In this document: positions 8,426-17,488 of the stretch, in pieces
How the letters are laid out: each line of letters begins with the position of its first letter
Position numbering within the stretch: position 1 is the stretch's first letter
Origin: Bacteroides sp. AN502(2024)
GTDB taxonomy: Bacteria; Bacteroidota; Bacteroidia; Bacteroidales; Bacteroidaceae
Length of the DNA stretch: 64,000 nucleotides
Reading direction: 5' to 3'
Assembly: GCF_041227145.1 (NCBI RefSeq)
Contig: NZ_JBGFSP010000003.1
Span: 2,666,001 to 2,730,000 of the forward strand
Made by a program: the position numbers and the translations under genes
The notes under the pieces: generated by a model
The model's database searches: none
What the model saw: only the letters and a program-made list of their open reading frames with translations
What the model was told of the DNA's origin: nothing

Positions 8426-9112
8426 TTATTTAAGTTTGGCGATAACCGTTTGGTTACCGGTCGTTAATTGTCCCATGCTGACACATACTTCTGTGCCAAT
8501 GGGTAAATACACATCCACACGGGAACCGAATTTGATAAATCCCAGGTGTTCGTCGATATAACATTCTTCTCCCACTTCAGCGTAGGTGACAATACGGCGT
8601 GCCACTGCTCCGGCAATTTGCCGGGTGAGCACTTCCACTCCTTCCGGAGTTTCGATCACTACCGTAGAACGTTCATTTTCTGTGCTGGCTTTCGGCAGCC
8701 ATGCTTTCATAAAGTTTCCATTGTGATGTGCTACTTTTTTAATGGTACCGTCCACCGGATACCAGTTGGCATGCACATTCACGATGCTCATGAAGATAGA
8801 TATCATTAACCGGCGGTCATGGAAATATTCGTTTTCATCGACTTCTTCGATGACGACAATCTTTCCATCGGCGGGTGCTACGACAATCTTTTCAGTGTCC
8901 TGCCCGAAGAGACGGATCGGACATCGAAAGAAATTCACCATCAGCAGATAGATTGCTATACTCGTTACTGCTACTACATAAAATGGTATTTTGCAATCGA
9001 TCCCCCAATAAAGAGCCGCATTAATCAATAACAATAGCAAGAAGCTAGCCCATAATATATGTGTTCCTTCGCGGTGAATCCGTATTTTTTTTAATTTCTT
9101 TAGTCGGCCCAT
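8426..9112 (-). CDS. psd: Phosphatidylserine decarboxylase proenzyme
   Basis: A 228-residue short-form phosphatidylserine decarboxylase that makes phosphatidylethanolamine. Two hydrophobic segments lie at residues 20-60. [12 protein letters not shown] and the [16 protein letters not shown] segment are conserved. Near the C-terminus [14 protein letters not shown] holds the Gly-Ser self-cleavage site that generates the pyruvoyl cofactor. The length matches the short type found in Bacteroidota. It is upstream of pssA in the same operon and has a clear promoter at 9138-9169. Confidence 0.95.
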   Translation of the reverse strand: MGRLKKLKKIRIHREGTHILWASFLLLLLINAALYWGIDCKIPFYVVAVTSIAIYLLMVNFFRCPIRLFGQDTEKIVVAPADGKIVVIEEVDENEYFHDRRLMISIFMSIVNVHANWYPVDGTIKKVAHHNGNFMKAWLPKASTENERSTVVIETPEGVEVLTRQIAGAVARRIVTYAEVGEECYIDEHLGFIKFGSRVDVYLPIGTEVCVSMGQLTTGNQTVIAKLK

Positions 9113-9137
9113 GAATGCTGTTTAATGATATTGTCTG

Positions 9138-9169
9138 CAAAAATATACTTATTTTAAAAAAACAGCAAG
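9138..9169 (-). promoter_or_regulatory. Promoter of the psd-pssA operon
   Basis: On the minus strand CTTG (9166-9169), a 20-nt spacer and TATTTTTG (9138-9145) match the Bacteroides consensus, 26 nt upstream of the psd start. Confidence 0.55.
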
Positions 9170-9192
9170 TAAATGAGCATAGAAATGCGAAT

Positions 9193-9220
9193 GTTGATAA
9201 CTTTTTGAGGATTATTTTTG
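9193..9220 (+). promoter_or_regulatory. Probable dnaE promoter
   Basis: TATTTTTG (9213-9220) is a full TAnnTTTG match about 54 nt before the dnaE ATG. The nearest upstream GTTG (9193-9196) gives a short 16-nt spacer, so the -33 box is uncertain. Confidence 0.4.
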
Positions 9221-9273
9221 TTTATAACCCCGGAGGTAGTAATTTTATGCCTTCAAATTAACTACTTATTATT

Positions 9274-12200
9274 ATGCAGGATTTCGTTCATTTACATGTC
9301 CATACTCAATATTCTTTGTTGGATGGTCAGGCTAGTGTAGCTCGTCTGGTCGATAAAGCCATGAAGAATGGGATGAAGGGTATTGCCGTGACCGACCATG
9401 GAAATATGTTCGGTATCAAGGAATTTACGAATTATGTCAATAAGAAGAATAGCGGTCCGAAAGGTGAAGTGAAGGACCTGAAGAAGCGAATTGCAGGAAT
9501 TGAAGCCGGCACGATAGAGTGCGAAGATAAAGAAGCCGAGATTGCTGCCTGCAAAGCTAAGATCGTGGAAGCGGAAAGCAAACTATTCAAACCGATCATC
9601 GGTTGTGAAATGTATGTGGCACGGCGTACCATGGATCTGAAAGAAGGCAAGCCCGACCAGAGCGGTTATCACCTGATTGTATTGGCTAAGAATGAAAAAG
9701 GGTATCATAATCTTATTAAATTAGTATCGCACGCGTGGACACGCGGTTATTATATGCGTCCGCGTACTGACCGTAGCGAACTGGAAAAATATCATGAAGG
9801 ACTTATCGTCTGTTCAGCCTGTCTGGGGGGTGAGGTGCCGAAACGGATTACTGCCGGACAACTTGCAGAAGCCGAAGAAGCAATACAATGGTATAAGAAC
9901 TTGTTTGGCGATGACTACTATCTGGAGCTGCAACGCCATAAAGCGACTGTCCCCCGCGCCAATCACGAGTGTTATCCGTTACAGGTGAATGTGAATAAGC
10001 ATCTGATAGAGTATGCCAAGAAATTCAATATCAAACTGATTTGTACGAATGACGTTCACTTTGTAGATGAAGAGAATGCGGAAGCGCACGACCGTCTGAT
10101 CTGTTTGAGCACCGGTAAGGATTTGGATGACCCCACCCGTATGCTTTATACCAAACAGGAATGGATGAAGACACGTGAAGAGATGAACGAACTCTTTGCT
10201 GACATGCCCGAAGCATTGAGCAATACGTTGGAGATTCTTGACAAGGTGGAATATTATTCTATTGACCATGCGCCTATCATGCCTACTTTTGCTATTCCGG
10301 AAGATTTCGGAACGGAGGAAGGCTATCGGGCGAAGTTTACCGAAAAAGACTTGTTCGACGAGTTTACTCAGGATGAACATGGTAATGTGGTATTGAGTGA
10401 AGAGGATGCGAAAGCGAAAATCAAACGTTTGGGTGGTTATGATAAACTCTATCGTATTAAACTGGAAGGAGACTATCTGGCAAAACTGGCTTTTGACGGA
10501 GCCAAGAGACTTTATGGCGACCCTCTGACGGAAGAAGTCGAAGAACGAATGAAATTCGAGTTGTACATCATGAAAACAATGGGTTTCCCCGGCTACTTCT
10601 TGATTGTACAGGACTTTATCAATGCTGCGCGTAAGGAACTGGGCGTATCGGTTGGTCCGGGACGTGGCTCGGCTGCCGGTTCGGCGGTGGCTTATTGCTT
10701 GGGTATTACGAAGATAGACCCTATCCAGTATGATTTGCTGTTTGAGCGTTTCTTGAATCCGGACCGTATTTCCTTGCCTGATATCGATGTGGACTTTGAT
10801 GATGACGGTCGTGGTGAGGTACTTCGTTGGGTGACGAATAAATATGGTCAGGAGAAGGTGGCACATATCATTACGTATGGCACCATGGCGACAAAAATGG
10901 CCATCAAGGATGTTGCGCGTGTGCAAAAGCTGCCTTTGACAGAATCCGATCGTTTGTGTAAATTGGTGCCTGATAAGATTCCGGATAAGAAATTGAATTT
11001 GCCGAATGCGATTGCTTATGTCCCTGAATTGCAAGCGGCAGAAGCGTCATCCGATCCGCTATTGCGGGATACGATTAAGTATGCCAAGATGCTCGAAGGT
11101 AACGTGCGTGGTACGGGTGTACATGCCTGTGGTACGATTATCTGTCGTGACGATATCACCGACTGGGTACCTGTCAGTACTGCCGATGATAAGGAAACGG
11201 GTGAAAAAATGCTTGTTACCCAATATGAGGGTTCGGTCATTGAAGATACCGGGTTGATAAAGATGGACTTCCTCGGTCTGAAAACCTTGTCTATCATCAA
11301 AGAGGCTGTTGAAAATATCCGTTTAAGTCGTAATATTGAAGTAGATGTCGATGCGATAGACATTTCCGATCCGGCTACTTATAAATTATACAGTGACGGA
11401 CGTACGATTGGTACATTCCAGTTTGAATCTGCCGGTATGCAGAAGTACTTGCGTGAATTGCAACCTTCTACATTCGAAGATTTGATTGCCATGAATGCCC
11501 TCTATCGTCCGGGTCCGATGGATTATATACCTGATTTTATTGATCGTAAACATGGGCGCAAGCCGATTGAGTATGATATTCCGGTCATGGAAAAATACCT
11601 GAAGGATACGTATGGCATTACGGTCTATCAGGAACAGGTGATGCTTTTGTCGCGCTTATTGGCCGACTTTACCCGTGGTGAGTCCGATGCGCTTCGTAAA
11701 GCGATGGGTAAGAAGTTGCGTGACAAGCTGGATCACATGAAACCTAAATTTATTGAAGGCGGACGAAAGAACGGACATGACCCGAAAGTGCTTGAAAAGA
11801 TTTGGACAGACTGGGAAAAATTCGCATCTTATGCTTTCAATAAGTCGCATGCTACTTGTTATTCGTGGGTAGCTTACCAGACGGCTTATCTGAAAGCGAA
11901 CTATCCTTCCGAATACATGGCGGCTGTGATGAGCCGAAGTTTGTCGAACATTACCGATATCACGAAACTGATGGACGAATGTAAGGCAATGGGTATTCAG
12001 ACACTGGGCCCGGATGTCAATGAGAGTAACTTGAAGTTTACCGTAAATCATGACGGTGATATCCGTTTTGGACTGGGGGCTGTTAAGGGGGTAGGTGAAG
12101 CCGCTGTCCAAAGCATTATGGAGGAACGTAGTAAGAATGGTCCTTTCCGGGGCATTTTTGACTTTGTGCAACGTGTCAACCTGAATGCCTGCAACAAGAA

Positions 12201-13080
12201 AAATATGGAGTGTCTGGCATTAGCCGGGGGATTCGATAGTTTCCCGGAATTGAAGCGGGAACAATATTTTGCTGTAAATTCCAAAGGGGAGGTATTTCTG
12301 GAAACATTGATGCGTTACGGCAACCGTTATCAGGCAGATAAGGCGGCCGCTGTCAATTCCCTGTTCGGTGGCGAAAACATTATCGATGTTGCAACTCCTG
12401 AAATACCCCAAGGAGTAGAACGTTGGAGTGATCTTGACCGCCTGAACCGTGAACGTGATTTGGTCGGTATCTATCTCTCCGCCCATCCGCTGGATGAATT
12501 TTCCATCGTATTGGAACATGTCTGCAATACACATATGGCGGATTTGGAAGATAAAGCCGCGCTTGTCGGTCGTGAGATAACGATGGGAGGAATTGTGACC
12601 GGTGTTCGTCGCGGAGTCAGCAAGAACGGAAATCCGTATGGCATCGCCAAGATCGAAGATTATTCGGGTTCTGCCGAGATACCATTCTGGGGAAATGACT
12701 GGGTAACCTATCAGGGATATCTCAATCAAGGAACGTTCTTGTATATCAAGGCTCGTTGCCAGGCCAGACAATGGCGGAAGGATGAATTGGAAATGAAAAT
12801 CACCTCTATGGAGCTTCTTCCCGATGTGAAAGAAGATCTGGTGCAGAAGATCACGATTGTCATTCCCCTGTCAGTCTTGAACTCGGCTTTGGTTACCGAA
12901 CTTGCCACTTTGACCAAGGAACATCCGGGAAATACGGAACTATACTTCAAGGTGACAGATGATGCTGATGTAACTCATATGTCGGTTGATTTGATTTCCC
13001 GTCCGGTCAAACTTTCAGTAGGCCGGGATTTAATAAGATATTTAAAAGAACGTCCCGAACTGGGATTCCGTATCAATTAA
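9274..13080 (+). CDS. dnaE: DNA polymerase III alpha subunit
   Basis: A 1,268-residue replicative polymerase catalytic subunit. The N-terminal PHP domain begins HLHVHTQYSLLDGQ and holds VTDHGNMFG. The C-family polymerase core has VGPGRGSAAGSAVAYCLGI and the acidic catalytic motif PDIDVDFDDDGR, followed by YQEQVMLLSRLLADFTRGE and LRKAMGKK. A helix-hairpin-helix region (GLGAVKGVGEAA) and an OB-fold region (about residues 1105-1190, EITMGGIVTGVRRGVSKNG) follow. Length and domain order fit DnaE1, with no intein or deletion. It is single, with a terminator at 13137, and forms the left border of the capsule locus. Confidence 0.98.
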   Translation: MQDFVHLHVHTQYSLLDGQASVARLVDKAMKNGMKGIAVTDHGNMFGIKEFTNYVNKKNSGPKGEVKDLKKRIAGIEAGTIECEDKEAEIAACKAKIVEAESKLFKPIIGCEMYVARRTMDLKEGKPDQSGYHLIVLAKNEKGYHNLIKLVSHAWTRGYYMRPRTDRSELEKYHEGLIVCSACLGGEVPKRITAGQLAEAEEAIQWYKNLFGDDYYLELQRHKATVPRANHECYPLQVNVNKHLIEYAKKFNIKLICTNDVHFVDEENAEAHDRLICLSTGKDLDDPTRMLYTKQEWMKTREEMNELFADMPEALSNTLEILDKVEYYSIDHAPIMPTFAIPEDFGTEEGYRAKFTEKDLFDEFTQDEHGNVVLSEEDAKAKIKRLGGYDKLYRIKLEGDYLAKLAFDGAKRLYGDPLTEEVEERMKFELYIMKTMGFPGYFLIVQDFINAARKELGVSVGPGRGSAAGSAVAYCLGITKIDPIQYDLLFERFLNPDRISLPDIDVDFDDDGRGEVLRWVTNKYGQEKVAHIITYGTMATKMAIKDVARVQKLPLTESDRLCKLVPDKIPDKKLNLPNAIAYVPELQAAEASSDPLLRDTIKYAKMLEGNVRGTGVHACGTIICRDDITDWVPVSTADDKETGEKMLVTQYEGSVIEDTGLIKMDFLGLKTLSIIKEAVENIRLSRNIEVDVDAIDISDPATYKLYSDGRTIGTFQFESAGMQKYLRELQPSTFEDLIAMNALYRPGPMDYIPDFIDRKHGRKPIEYDIPVMEKYLKDTYGITVYQEQVMLLSRLLADFTRGESDALRKAMGKKLRDKLDHMKPKFIEGGRKNGHDPKVLEKIWTDWEKFASYAFNKSHATCYSWVAYQTAYLKANYPSEYMAAVMSRSLSNITDITKLMDECKAMGIQTLGPDVNESNLKFTVNHDGDIRFGLGAVKGVGEAAVQSIMEERSKNGPFRGIFDFVQRVNLNACNKKNMECLALAGGFDSFPELKREQYFAVNSKGEVFLETLMRYGNRYQADKAAAVNSLFGGENIIDVATPEIPQGVERWSDLDRLNRERDLVGIYLSAHPLDEFSIVLEHVCNTHMADLEDKAALVGREITMGGIVTGVRRGVSKNGNPYGIAKIEDYSGSAEIPFWGNDWVTYQGYLNQGTFLYIKARCQARQWRKDELEMKITSMELLPDVKEDLVQKITIVIPLSVLNSALVTELATLTKEHPGNTELYFKVTDDADVTHMSVDLISRPVKLSVGRDLIRYLKERPELGFRIN

Positions 13081-13136
13081 TTATACCCGCATTTATTTTG
13101 CCTCATTGGATACTTCTTTGGTAGACAAGGCGAACA

Positions 13137-13171
13137 TCTCATCCTTGAGTCATTGCAAGGATGAGATTTTT
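13137..13171 (+). terminator. Rho-independent terminator of dnaE
   Basis: A perfect 11-bp stem (tctcatccttg / caaggatgaga) with an 8-nt loop is followed by TTTTTAT. It lies 57 nt after the dnaE stop and isolates dnaE from the capsule locus leader. Confidence 0.85.
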
Positions 13172-13266
13172 ATATACTTCTATAATGATATTCTACTGAT
13201 TATTAAAGAAAAAATACAAAAATGGATCGTATCAATATAAGCTAAAATTGGTTGGCAAAATATACC

Positions 13267-13480
13267 TCTCTATATAAGAGAAATACTAACGGGTACAAAG
13301 ATACGTAATTTATTGTATATAACCACATAAAAACAGGTGTAATTTTGGGTAATTGCTTCTTCCAGAGGAGTAATTACTTAACAACTGTTTCATCATTACC
13401 GATCATATAGTGAATATAATTGTCTGATAACTATGTGATTAAATCAAATTTTACACCCTGTTATTTATCTTATATAGAGA
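13267..13480. promoter_or_regulatory. Invertible promoter segment upstream of upxY
   Basis: Two 19-bp inverted repeats, tctctatataagagaaata at 13267-13285 and its reverse complement at 13462-13480, match at 18 of 19 positions and enclose 176 bp. The similarity extends inward loosely (aac.gggt on both sides). Each repeat is itself a near-dyad (tctct-atata-agaga), as expected of a site-specific recombinase crossover site. The enclosed DNA carries a perfect minus-strand -7 box, TATCTTTG, at 13296-13303, pointing towards dnaE. Inversion would aim it at upxY. This is the architecture of Bacteroides phase-variable capsule promoters; the orientation shown would be OFF. No recombinase gene is adjacent, so a trans-acting invertase is inferred. 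Confidence 0.75.
13296..13303 (-). promoter_or_regulatory. -7 box of the invertible capsule promoter (OFF orientation)
   Basis: The minus strand reads TATCTTTG, a perfect TAnnTTTG element. The sequence about 20 nt upstream (GTGG) is a poor -33 box. As sequenced it transcribes away from upxY; after inversion initiation would fall close to the 13462-13480 repeat and proceed into the upxY leader. Confidence 0.6.
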
Positions 13481-13658
13481 TATGAAAAAAAGAAGGTTGT
13501 AAGCAAACCTTGAATGCATCTTGCATGGGGAAGATGAAACGGTTTAATAATAGTGGGGAGGAATCTCTAACTTTTGTAGGATTTAATTGTAACTGCTTGA
13601 TAAATAGTATTATAAAGAACCAAGCAGGACTAGGATAATTGTCTCAATATTCTATGCT
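13481..13658 (+). other. Long untranslated leader of upxY
   Basis: A 178-nt non-coding stretch lies between the invertible segment and the upxY start. It holds two small inverted repeats: aaggtt/aacctt (13493-13511) and ctgcttg/caagcag (13593-13627). Long upxY leaders in Bacteroides are where premature termination is overcome by UpxY, so these hairpins are candidates for that control. No open reading frame of note is seen. Confidence 0.5.
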
Positions 13659-14207
13659 ATGGCAATCTCGCAAGATGAACAACAGGTGAAATGGTATGTG
13701 ATGCGCGACCTCAAACGTCCTAATACTAAATTGTCAGCTTATAAACAGCTTGGCAATGAGCATTTGGAAGTATTTACTCCTATGCAATGGAGGTTGAGGT
13801 TGAAAAAAGGTAAACGAATTCGTGAAGAAGTACCATTTATGCAGGACTTGCTTTTTGTTCACGATACAAGAGAAGTGATTGATCTGTTTGTTCGTAAGAT
13901 ACCCACCCTTCAGTATCGTTATCTGAAAGGAGGTGGCTATTGTCAGCCTATGACCGTTGCCGATTGGGACATGGAGCGTTTTATACGTGCTGTTAGAGGT
14001 TCGGAAAATCCTAAATATTATTTGCCTGAAGAGATAAAGGATACTATGTATGGTCGTATGATCCGTATCATTGGAGGTCCTCTTGAAGGTTATGAAGGTC
14101 GTCTGCTTACTACCCGTGGTTCTAAAATCAAACGTCTTCTTGTCGAATTACCTCATTTTTTTTCGGTGGGTGTAGAAATAAAGCCTGATTTGATAGAGTT
14201 AATATAA
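13659..14207 (+). CDS. upxY: UpxY family transcription antiterminator
   Basis: A 182-residue NusG-like protein, the first gene of the polysaccharide locus. Residues about 10-105 form the NusG N-terminal-like domain (VKWYVMRDLKRPN, then EVFTPMQWRLRLKKGKRIRE and DLLFVHDTREVIDLFV). The C-terminal part has a KOW-like stretch (MIRIIGGPLEGYEGRLLTTR). UpxY proteins stop premature termination in the leader of their own capsule operon. The gene follows a long leader and the invertible promoter, and ends 2 nt before the next gene. A UpxZ partner, which usually follows and inhibits other loci's UpxY proteins, is absent. Confidence 0.93.
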   Translation: MAISQDEQQVKWYVMRDLKRPNTKLSAYKQLGNEHLEVFTPMQWRLRLKKGKRIREEVPFMQDLLFVHDTREVIDLFVRKIPTLQYRYLKGGGYCQPMTVADWDMERFIRAVRGSENPKYYLPEEIKDTMYGRMIRIIGGPLEGYEGRLLTTRGSKIKRLLVELPHFFSVGVEIKPDLIELI

Positions 14208-14209
14208 TT

Positions 14210-16135
14210 ATGGTACACGTATTTAACAGCTTTATTCGCTATTTACAGAAAAACTACTTTAGTTATTGGATTGTATTGGCAATCGATACATTCATAGCTC
14301 TGCTTTGCACTTGGATCTCATTTATTGGCATTCATTACATAACGGGAACTTCCAGGGAAATCGTTTCACTTTTCTATATCTTGGCGGTTTCAGCTATATC
14401 GAGTGTTTTGGGGGCTACTCTATTTCATACTTATCGTAATACGATTCGTTTTTCTCAGTTGAAGGAGTTGTGGCGGCTGGCAGGAGCTGTATTCATAAAG
14501 GCTGTTTGTATAGCGATTGCCATCTGGTTTCTGTTGCCACAGACAGGATTACATAACAGTCAGAGGATACTCTTTGTATTGTTTGACGGTATGCTCACTT
14601 TTATTGTCATGATCGGGTTTCGTATGCAGTTGATTATTGTGTATGAGCTCTTGCTGAATGTACTGAATAAAAAGAATATGCGTATTCTGATTTATGGTAT
14701 AGATGATAAAAGTGTGGCATTGAAAGTTCGGTTACTGAACAGTTCCCATTATAAAGTTGTAGGCTTTTATATTTATGGAACAAATAACTCTATTCGTCGT
14801 GTCGCCGATCTTCCGGTTTATTCCTTTAGGGATGAAGATTGCTTTAACAATCTGATTCATAAGAAACGTGTCGGAGGCATTTTGTTTGCACGTTATGAAA
14901 ATACCCGTGAAGAGGAAAACCGCTTGCTTCAGTATTGTAAAAGAAGCGGGTTGAAAACACTGATCGCCCCTACCATCAGCGAGGCGGATTCCGACGGTAA
15001 CTTTCACCAGTGGGTCCGCCCCATCAAGATCGAGGATCTTCTCGGCCGTGCTGAAATCAACATCAACCTCCGTCAGGTGGCGGAAGAGTTCCGTGGTAAA
15101 GTGGTGCTGGTGACCGGTGCCGCGGGCAGTATCGGCAGTGAGCTTTGCCGCCAGCTGGTACAGATGGGGATTCAGAGACTCGTCATGTTCGACTCGGCGG
15201 AAACTCCCCTTCACAATGTCCGCCTGGAATTCGAGAAGAACTATCCCGGGATGGATTTTGTCCCTGTGATCGGCGACGTCCGTGTGAAGGAGCGTGTCCG
15301 TATGGTATTTGAGCTCTACCATCCCCAGATCGTCTTTCATGCGGCCGCCTACAAACACGTTCCTTTGATGGAGGAAAACCCTTGCGAGGCTGTCCTTGTC
15401 AATGTAATAGGTTCGCGACAGGTTGCCGACATGGCGGTGGAATACGGTGCAGAGAAAATGATCATGGTCTCCACAGATAAGGCTGTGAACCCCACGAACG
15501 TGATGGGCTGCTCCAAACGACTGGCGGAAATCTACGTGCAGAGCCTGGGTTGTGCCATCGGTGAGGGAAAGGTGAAGGGTCGTACCCGTTTCATCACGAC
15601 CCGCTTCGGTAATGTGCTGGGCAGTAACGGTTCGGTCATTCCCCGCTTTAAGGAACAGATCGAGAACGGCGGGCCTGTGACGGTCACCCATCCCGATATC
15701 ATCCGTTTTTTCATGACCATCCCCGAAGCCTGCCGTCTGGTGATGGAGGCCGCCACGATGGGACAGGGCAATGAGATCTTTGTCTTTGAGATGGGGCAGG
15801 CGGTGAAGATCGTGGACCTGGCTACGCGCATGATCGAGTTGGCGGGCTACCGTCCGGGTGAGGACATCAGGATCGAGTTCACCGGCTTGCGTCCCGGAGA
15901 AAAACTCTATGAGGAAGTGTTGAGCGACAAGGAAAATACGATTCCCACCGGGAATAAGAAGATCATGATAGCGAAAGTAAGAAGATATGAATATGCCGAT
16001 ATCCTTGACACGTATGCCGAGTTTGAGAAGCTGTCGCGTGCGGTGAGGATCATGGATACTGTCAGACTGATGAAGAAAGTGGTTCCTGAGTTCAAGTCAA
16101 AGAACTCACCGAGATTTGAGGTTTTGGATAAATAG
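14210..16135 (+). CDS. Membrane-bound nucleoside-diphosphate-sugar 4,6-dehydratase (WbpM/CapD/PglF type)
   Basis: A 641-residue polysaccharide synthesis protein. Residues 1-150 hold four hydrophobic segments; 150-290 is a Rossmann-like CoA-binding-type domain; about 300-580 is the catalytic SDR domain. The NAD motif is VLVTGAAGSIGSE. STDKAVNPTNVMGCSKR shows the SMK form of the catalytic triad (Met replacing Tyr) seen in large membrane UDP-GlcNAc 4,6-dehydratases such as WbpM. The product would be a UDP-4-keto-6-deoxy sugar for a bacillosamine/QuiNAc/FucNAc-type residue. Codon use changes sharply near nt 14,950: the first part is AT-rich and the catalytic part is strikingly GC-rich, suggesting recombination within the gene. 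Confidence 0.9.
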   Translation: MVHVFNSFIRYLQKNYFSYWIVLAIDTFIALLCTWISFIGIHYITGTSREIVSLFYILAVSAISSVLGATLFHTYRNTIRFSQLKELWRLAGAVFIKAVCIAIAIWFLLPQTGLHNSQRILFVLFDGMLTFIVMIGFRMQLIIVYELLLNVLNKKNMRILIYGIDDKSVALKVRLLNSSHYKVVGFYIYGTNNSIRRVADLPVYSFRDEDCFNNLIHKKRVGGILFARYENTREEENRLLQYCKRSGLKTLIAPTISEADSDGNFHQWVRPIKIEDLLGRAEININLRQVAEEFRGKVVLVTGAAGSIGSELCRQLVQMGIQRLVMFDSAETPLHNVRLEFEKNYPGMDFVPVIGDVRVKERVRMVFELYHPQIVFHAAAYKHVPLMEENPCEAVLVNVIGSRQVADMAVEYGAEKMIMVSTDKAVNPTNVMGCSKRLAEIYVQSLGCAIGEGKVKGRTRFITTRFGNVLGSNGSVIPRFKEQIENGGPVTVTHPDIIRFFMTIPEACRLVMEAATMGQGNEIFVFEMGQAVKIVDLATRMIELAGYRPGEDIRIEFTGLRPGEKLYEEVLSDKENTIPTGNKKIMIAKVRRYEYADILDTYAEFEKLSRAVRIMDTVRLMKKVVPEFKSKNSPRFEVLDK

Positions 16136-16167
16136 CTCGAATAATCTTGAACATAACATAAATCAAT

Positions 16168-17484
16168 ATGGATACAAAAGATTGGAAGATTGCTGTTGCG
16201 GGTACCGGATACGTTGGCCTTAGCATAGCAACATTACTGTCTCAGCACCATCAGGTGACAGCAGTCGATGTAGTTCCGGAGAAAGTAGAGATGCTTAATC
16301 GTAAGCAGTCGCCTATTCAGGATGAATATATAGAGAAATTTTTGTCTGAAAAAGCATTGAATCTAACAGCTACGCTTGACGGTGCCAAGGCATACAGTGA
16401 TGCGGATTTTGTGGTCATTGCAGCTCCTACGAACTATGATCCGGTAAAGAATCATTTTGATACCCACCATATAGAAGATGTTATTGATTTGGTGTTAAGT
16501 GTCAATCCTGATGCAGTGATGGTCATTAAATCCACTATCCCTGTGGGATATTGTCGAAGCCTCTATGTGAAGTATGCCCGTCAAGGAGTTAAGAGACTGA
16601 ACTTACTTTTTTCTCCTGAATTTCTTCGTGAGAGCAAGGCTCTTTATGATAATCTTTATCCGAGTCGTATCATTGTAGGTTATCCGAAAATGCTTGATGG
16701 CGAGCAGTTTAATGAGGAAAACGAAGCAATTAAGTTCATTGCGGATGTCCCGACTCTTGAGAAGGCTGCCCATATTTTTGCAGCATTGCTTCAGGAAGGT
16801 GCAATAAAGGAAGAGATTCCCACCCTTTTTATGGGTATAAAGGAGGCAGAAGCTGTTAAACTGTTTGCCAACACCTATCTGGCTTTGCGTGTCAGTTATT
16901 TTAATGAGCTGGATACTTATGCAGAAATAAAAGGTCTGGATTCTGCATCAATCATACAAGGTGTCGGCTTGGATCCCCGTATCGGTACACACTATAATAA
17001 TCCATCATTCGGTTATGGCGGCTACTGCCTGCCGAAAGATACGAAACAGCTATTAGCCAATTATCAGGATGTACCTCAAAACATGATGAGTGCTATTGTA
17101 GAAAGTAACCGTACAAGAAAAGATTTTATAGCAGATCAAGTGCTGCGAAAAGCAGGTTATTATACCGCATCCTGTTTCTGGGATGCTCAGAAAGAACGAG
17201 AAATAATCATAGGCGTGTATCGTTTGACCATGAAGTCTAACTCAGACAATTTCCGTCAAAGTGCTATTCAAGGGATTATGAAGCGCATCAAGGCGAAGGG
17301 AGCTACTGTTGTAATTTACGAGCCTACTATGCAAGATGGTGACACATTCTTTGGCAGCAAAGTGGTCAATAACCTGATCGAGTTCAAGGAAATAAGTCAG
17401 GCCATCATCGCCAACCGTTACGATGCTTGTCTGGACGATGTGAAGGATAAGGTATATACTCGTGACATTTTCCAAAGAGACTAG
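16168..17484 (+). CDS. ugd: UDP-glucose 6-dehydrogenase
   Basis: A 438-residue nucleotide-sugar dehydrogenase making UDP-glucuronate with two NAD+ per turnover. The N-terminal NAD-binding motif is [17 protein letters not shown]. The conserved segments [11 protein letters not shown] and [20 protein letters not shown] are present, and the catalytic cysteine lies in [15 protein letters not shown]. The segment after residue 320 ([17 protein letters not shown]) is the C-terminal UDP-binding domain. It is directly followed by a UDP-glucuronate 4-epimerase-like gene, so the two likely supply UDP-GalA. Confidence 0.93.
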   Translation: MDTKDWKIAVAGTGYVGLSIATLLSQHHQVTAVDVVPEKVEMLNRKQSPIQDEYIEKFLSEKALNLTATLDGAKAYSDADFVVIAAPTNYDPVKNHFDTHHIEDVIDLVLSVNPDAVMVIKSTIPVGYCRSLYVKYARQGVKRLNLLFSPEFLRESKALYDNLYPSRIIVGYPKMLDGEQFNEENEAIKFIADVPTLEKAAHIFAALLQEGAIKEEIPTLFMGIKEAEAVKLFANTYLALRVSYFNELDTYAEIKGLDSASIIQGVGLDPRIGTHYNNPSFGYGGYCLPKDTKQLLANYQDVPQNMMSAIVESNRTRKDFIADQVLRKAGYYTASCFWDAQKEREIIIGVYRLTMKSNSDNFRQSAIQGIMKRIKAKGATVVIYEPTMQDGDTFFGSKVVNNLIEFKEISQAIIANRYDACLDDVKDKVYTRDIFQRD

Positions 17485-17488
17485 ATTT

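Noticed and set aside
9979..11034. Long open frame (351 codons) on the minus strand within dnaE
   Set aside because: Lies entirely antisense to a fully conserved dnaE, has low-complexity, His/Arg/Phe-rich composition and no recognisable domain. It is a shadow of the codon bias of dnaE.
9274..13080. Intein in DnaE
   Set aside because: The length (1,268 residues) and uninterrupted polymerase motifs leave no room for an intein.
13340..13347. TAATTTTG as a second, rightward promoter inside the invertible segment
   Set aside because: It fits TAnnTTTG, but the nearest upstream TTG is 24 nt away and off consensus. It cannot be excluded, but evidence is weaker than for the TATCTTTG element.
14732..15691. 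Antisense open frame (319 codons) in the 4,6-dehydratase gene
   Set aside because: Caused by the GC-rich codon use of the sense gene; no start context, family or promoter.
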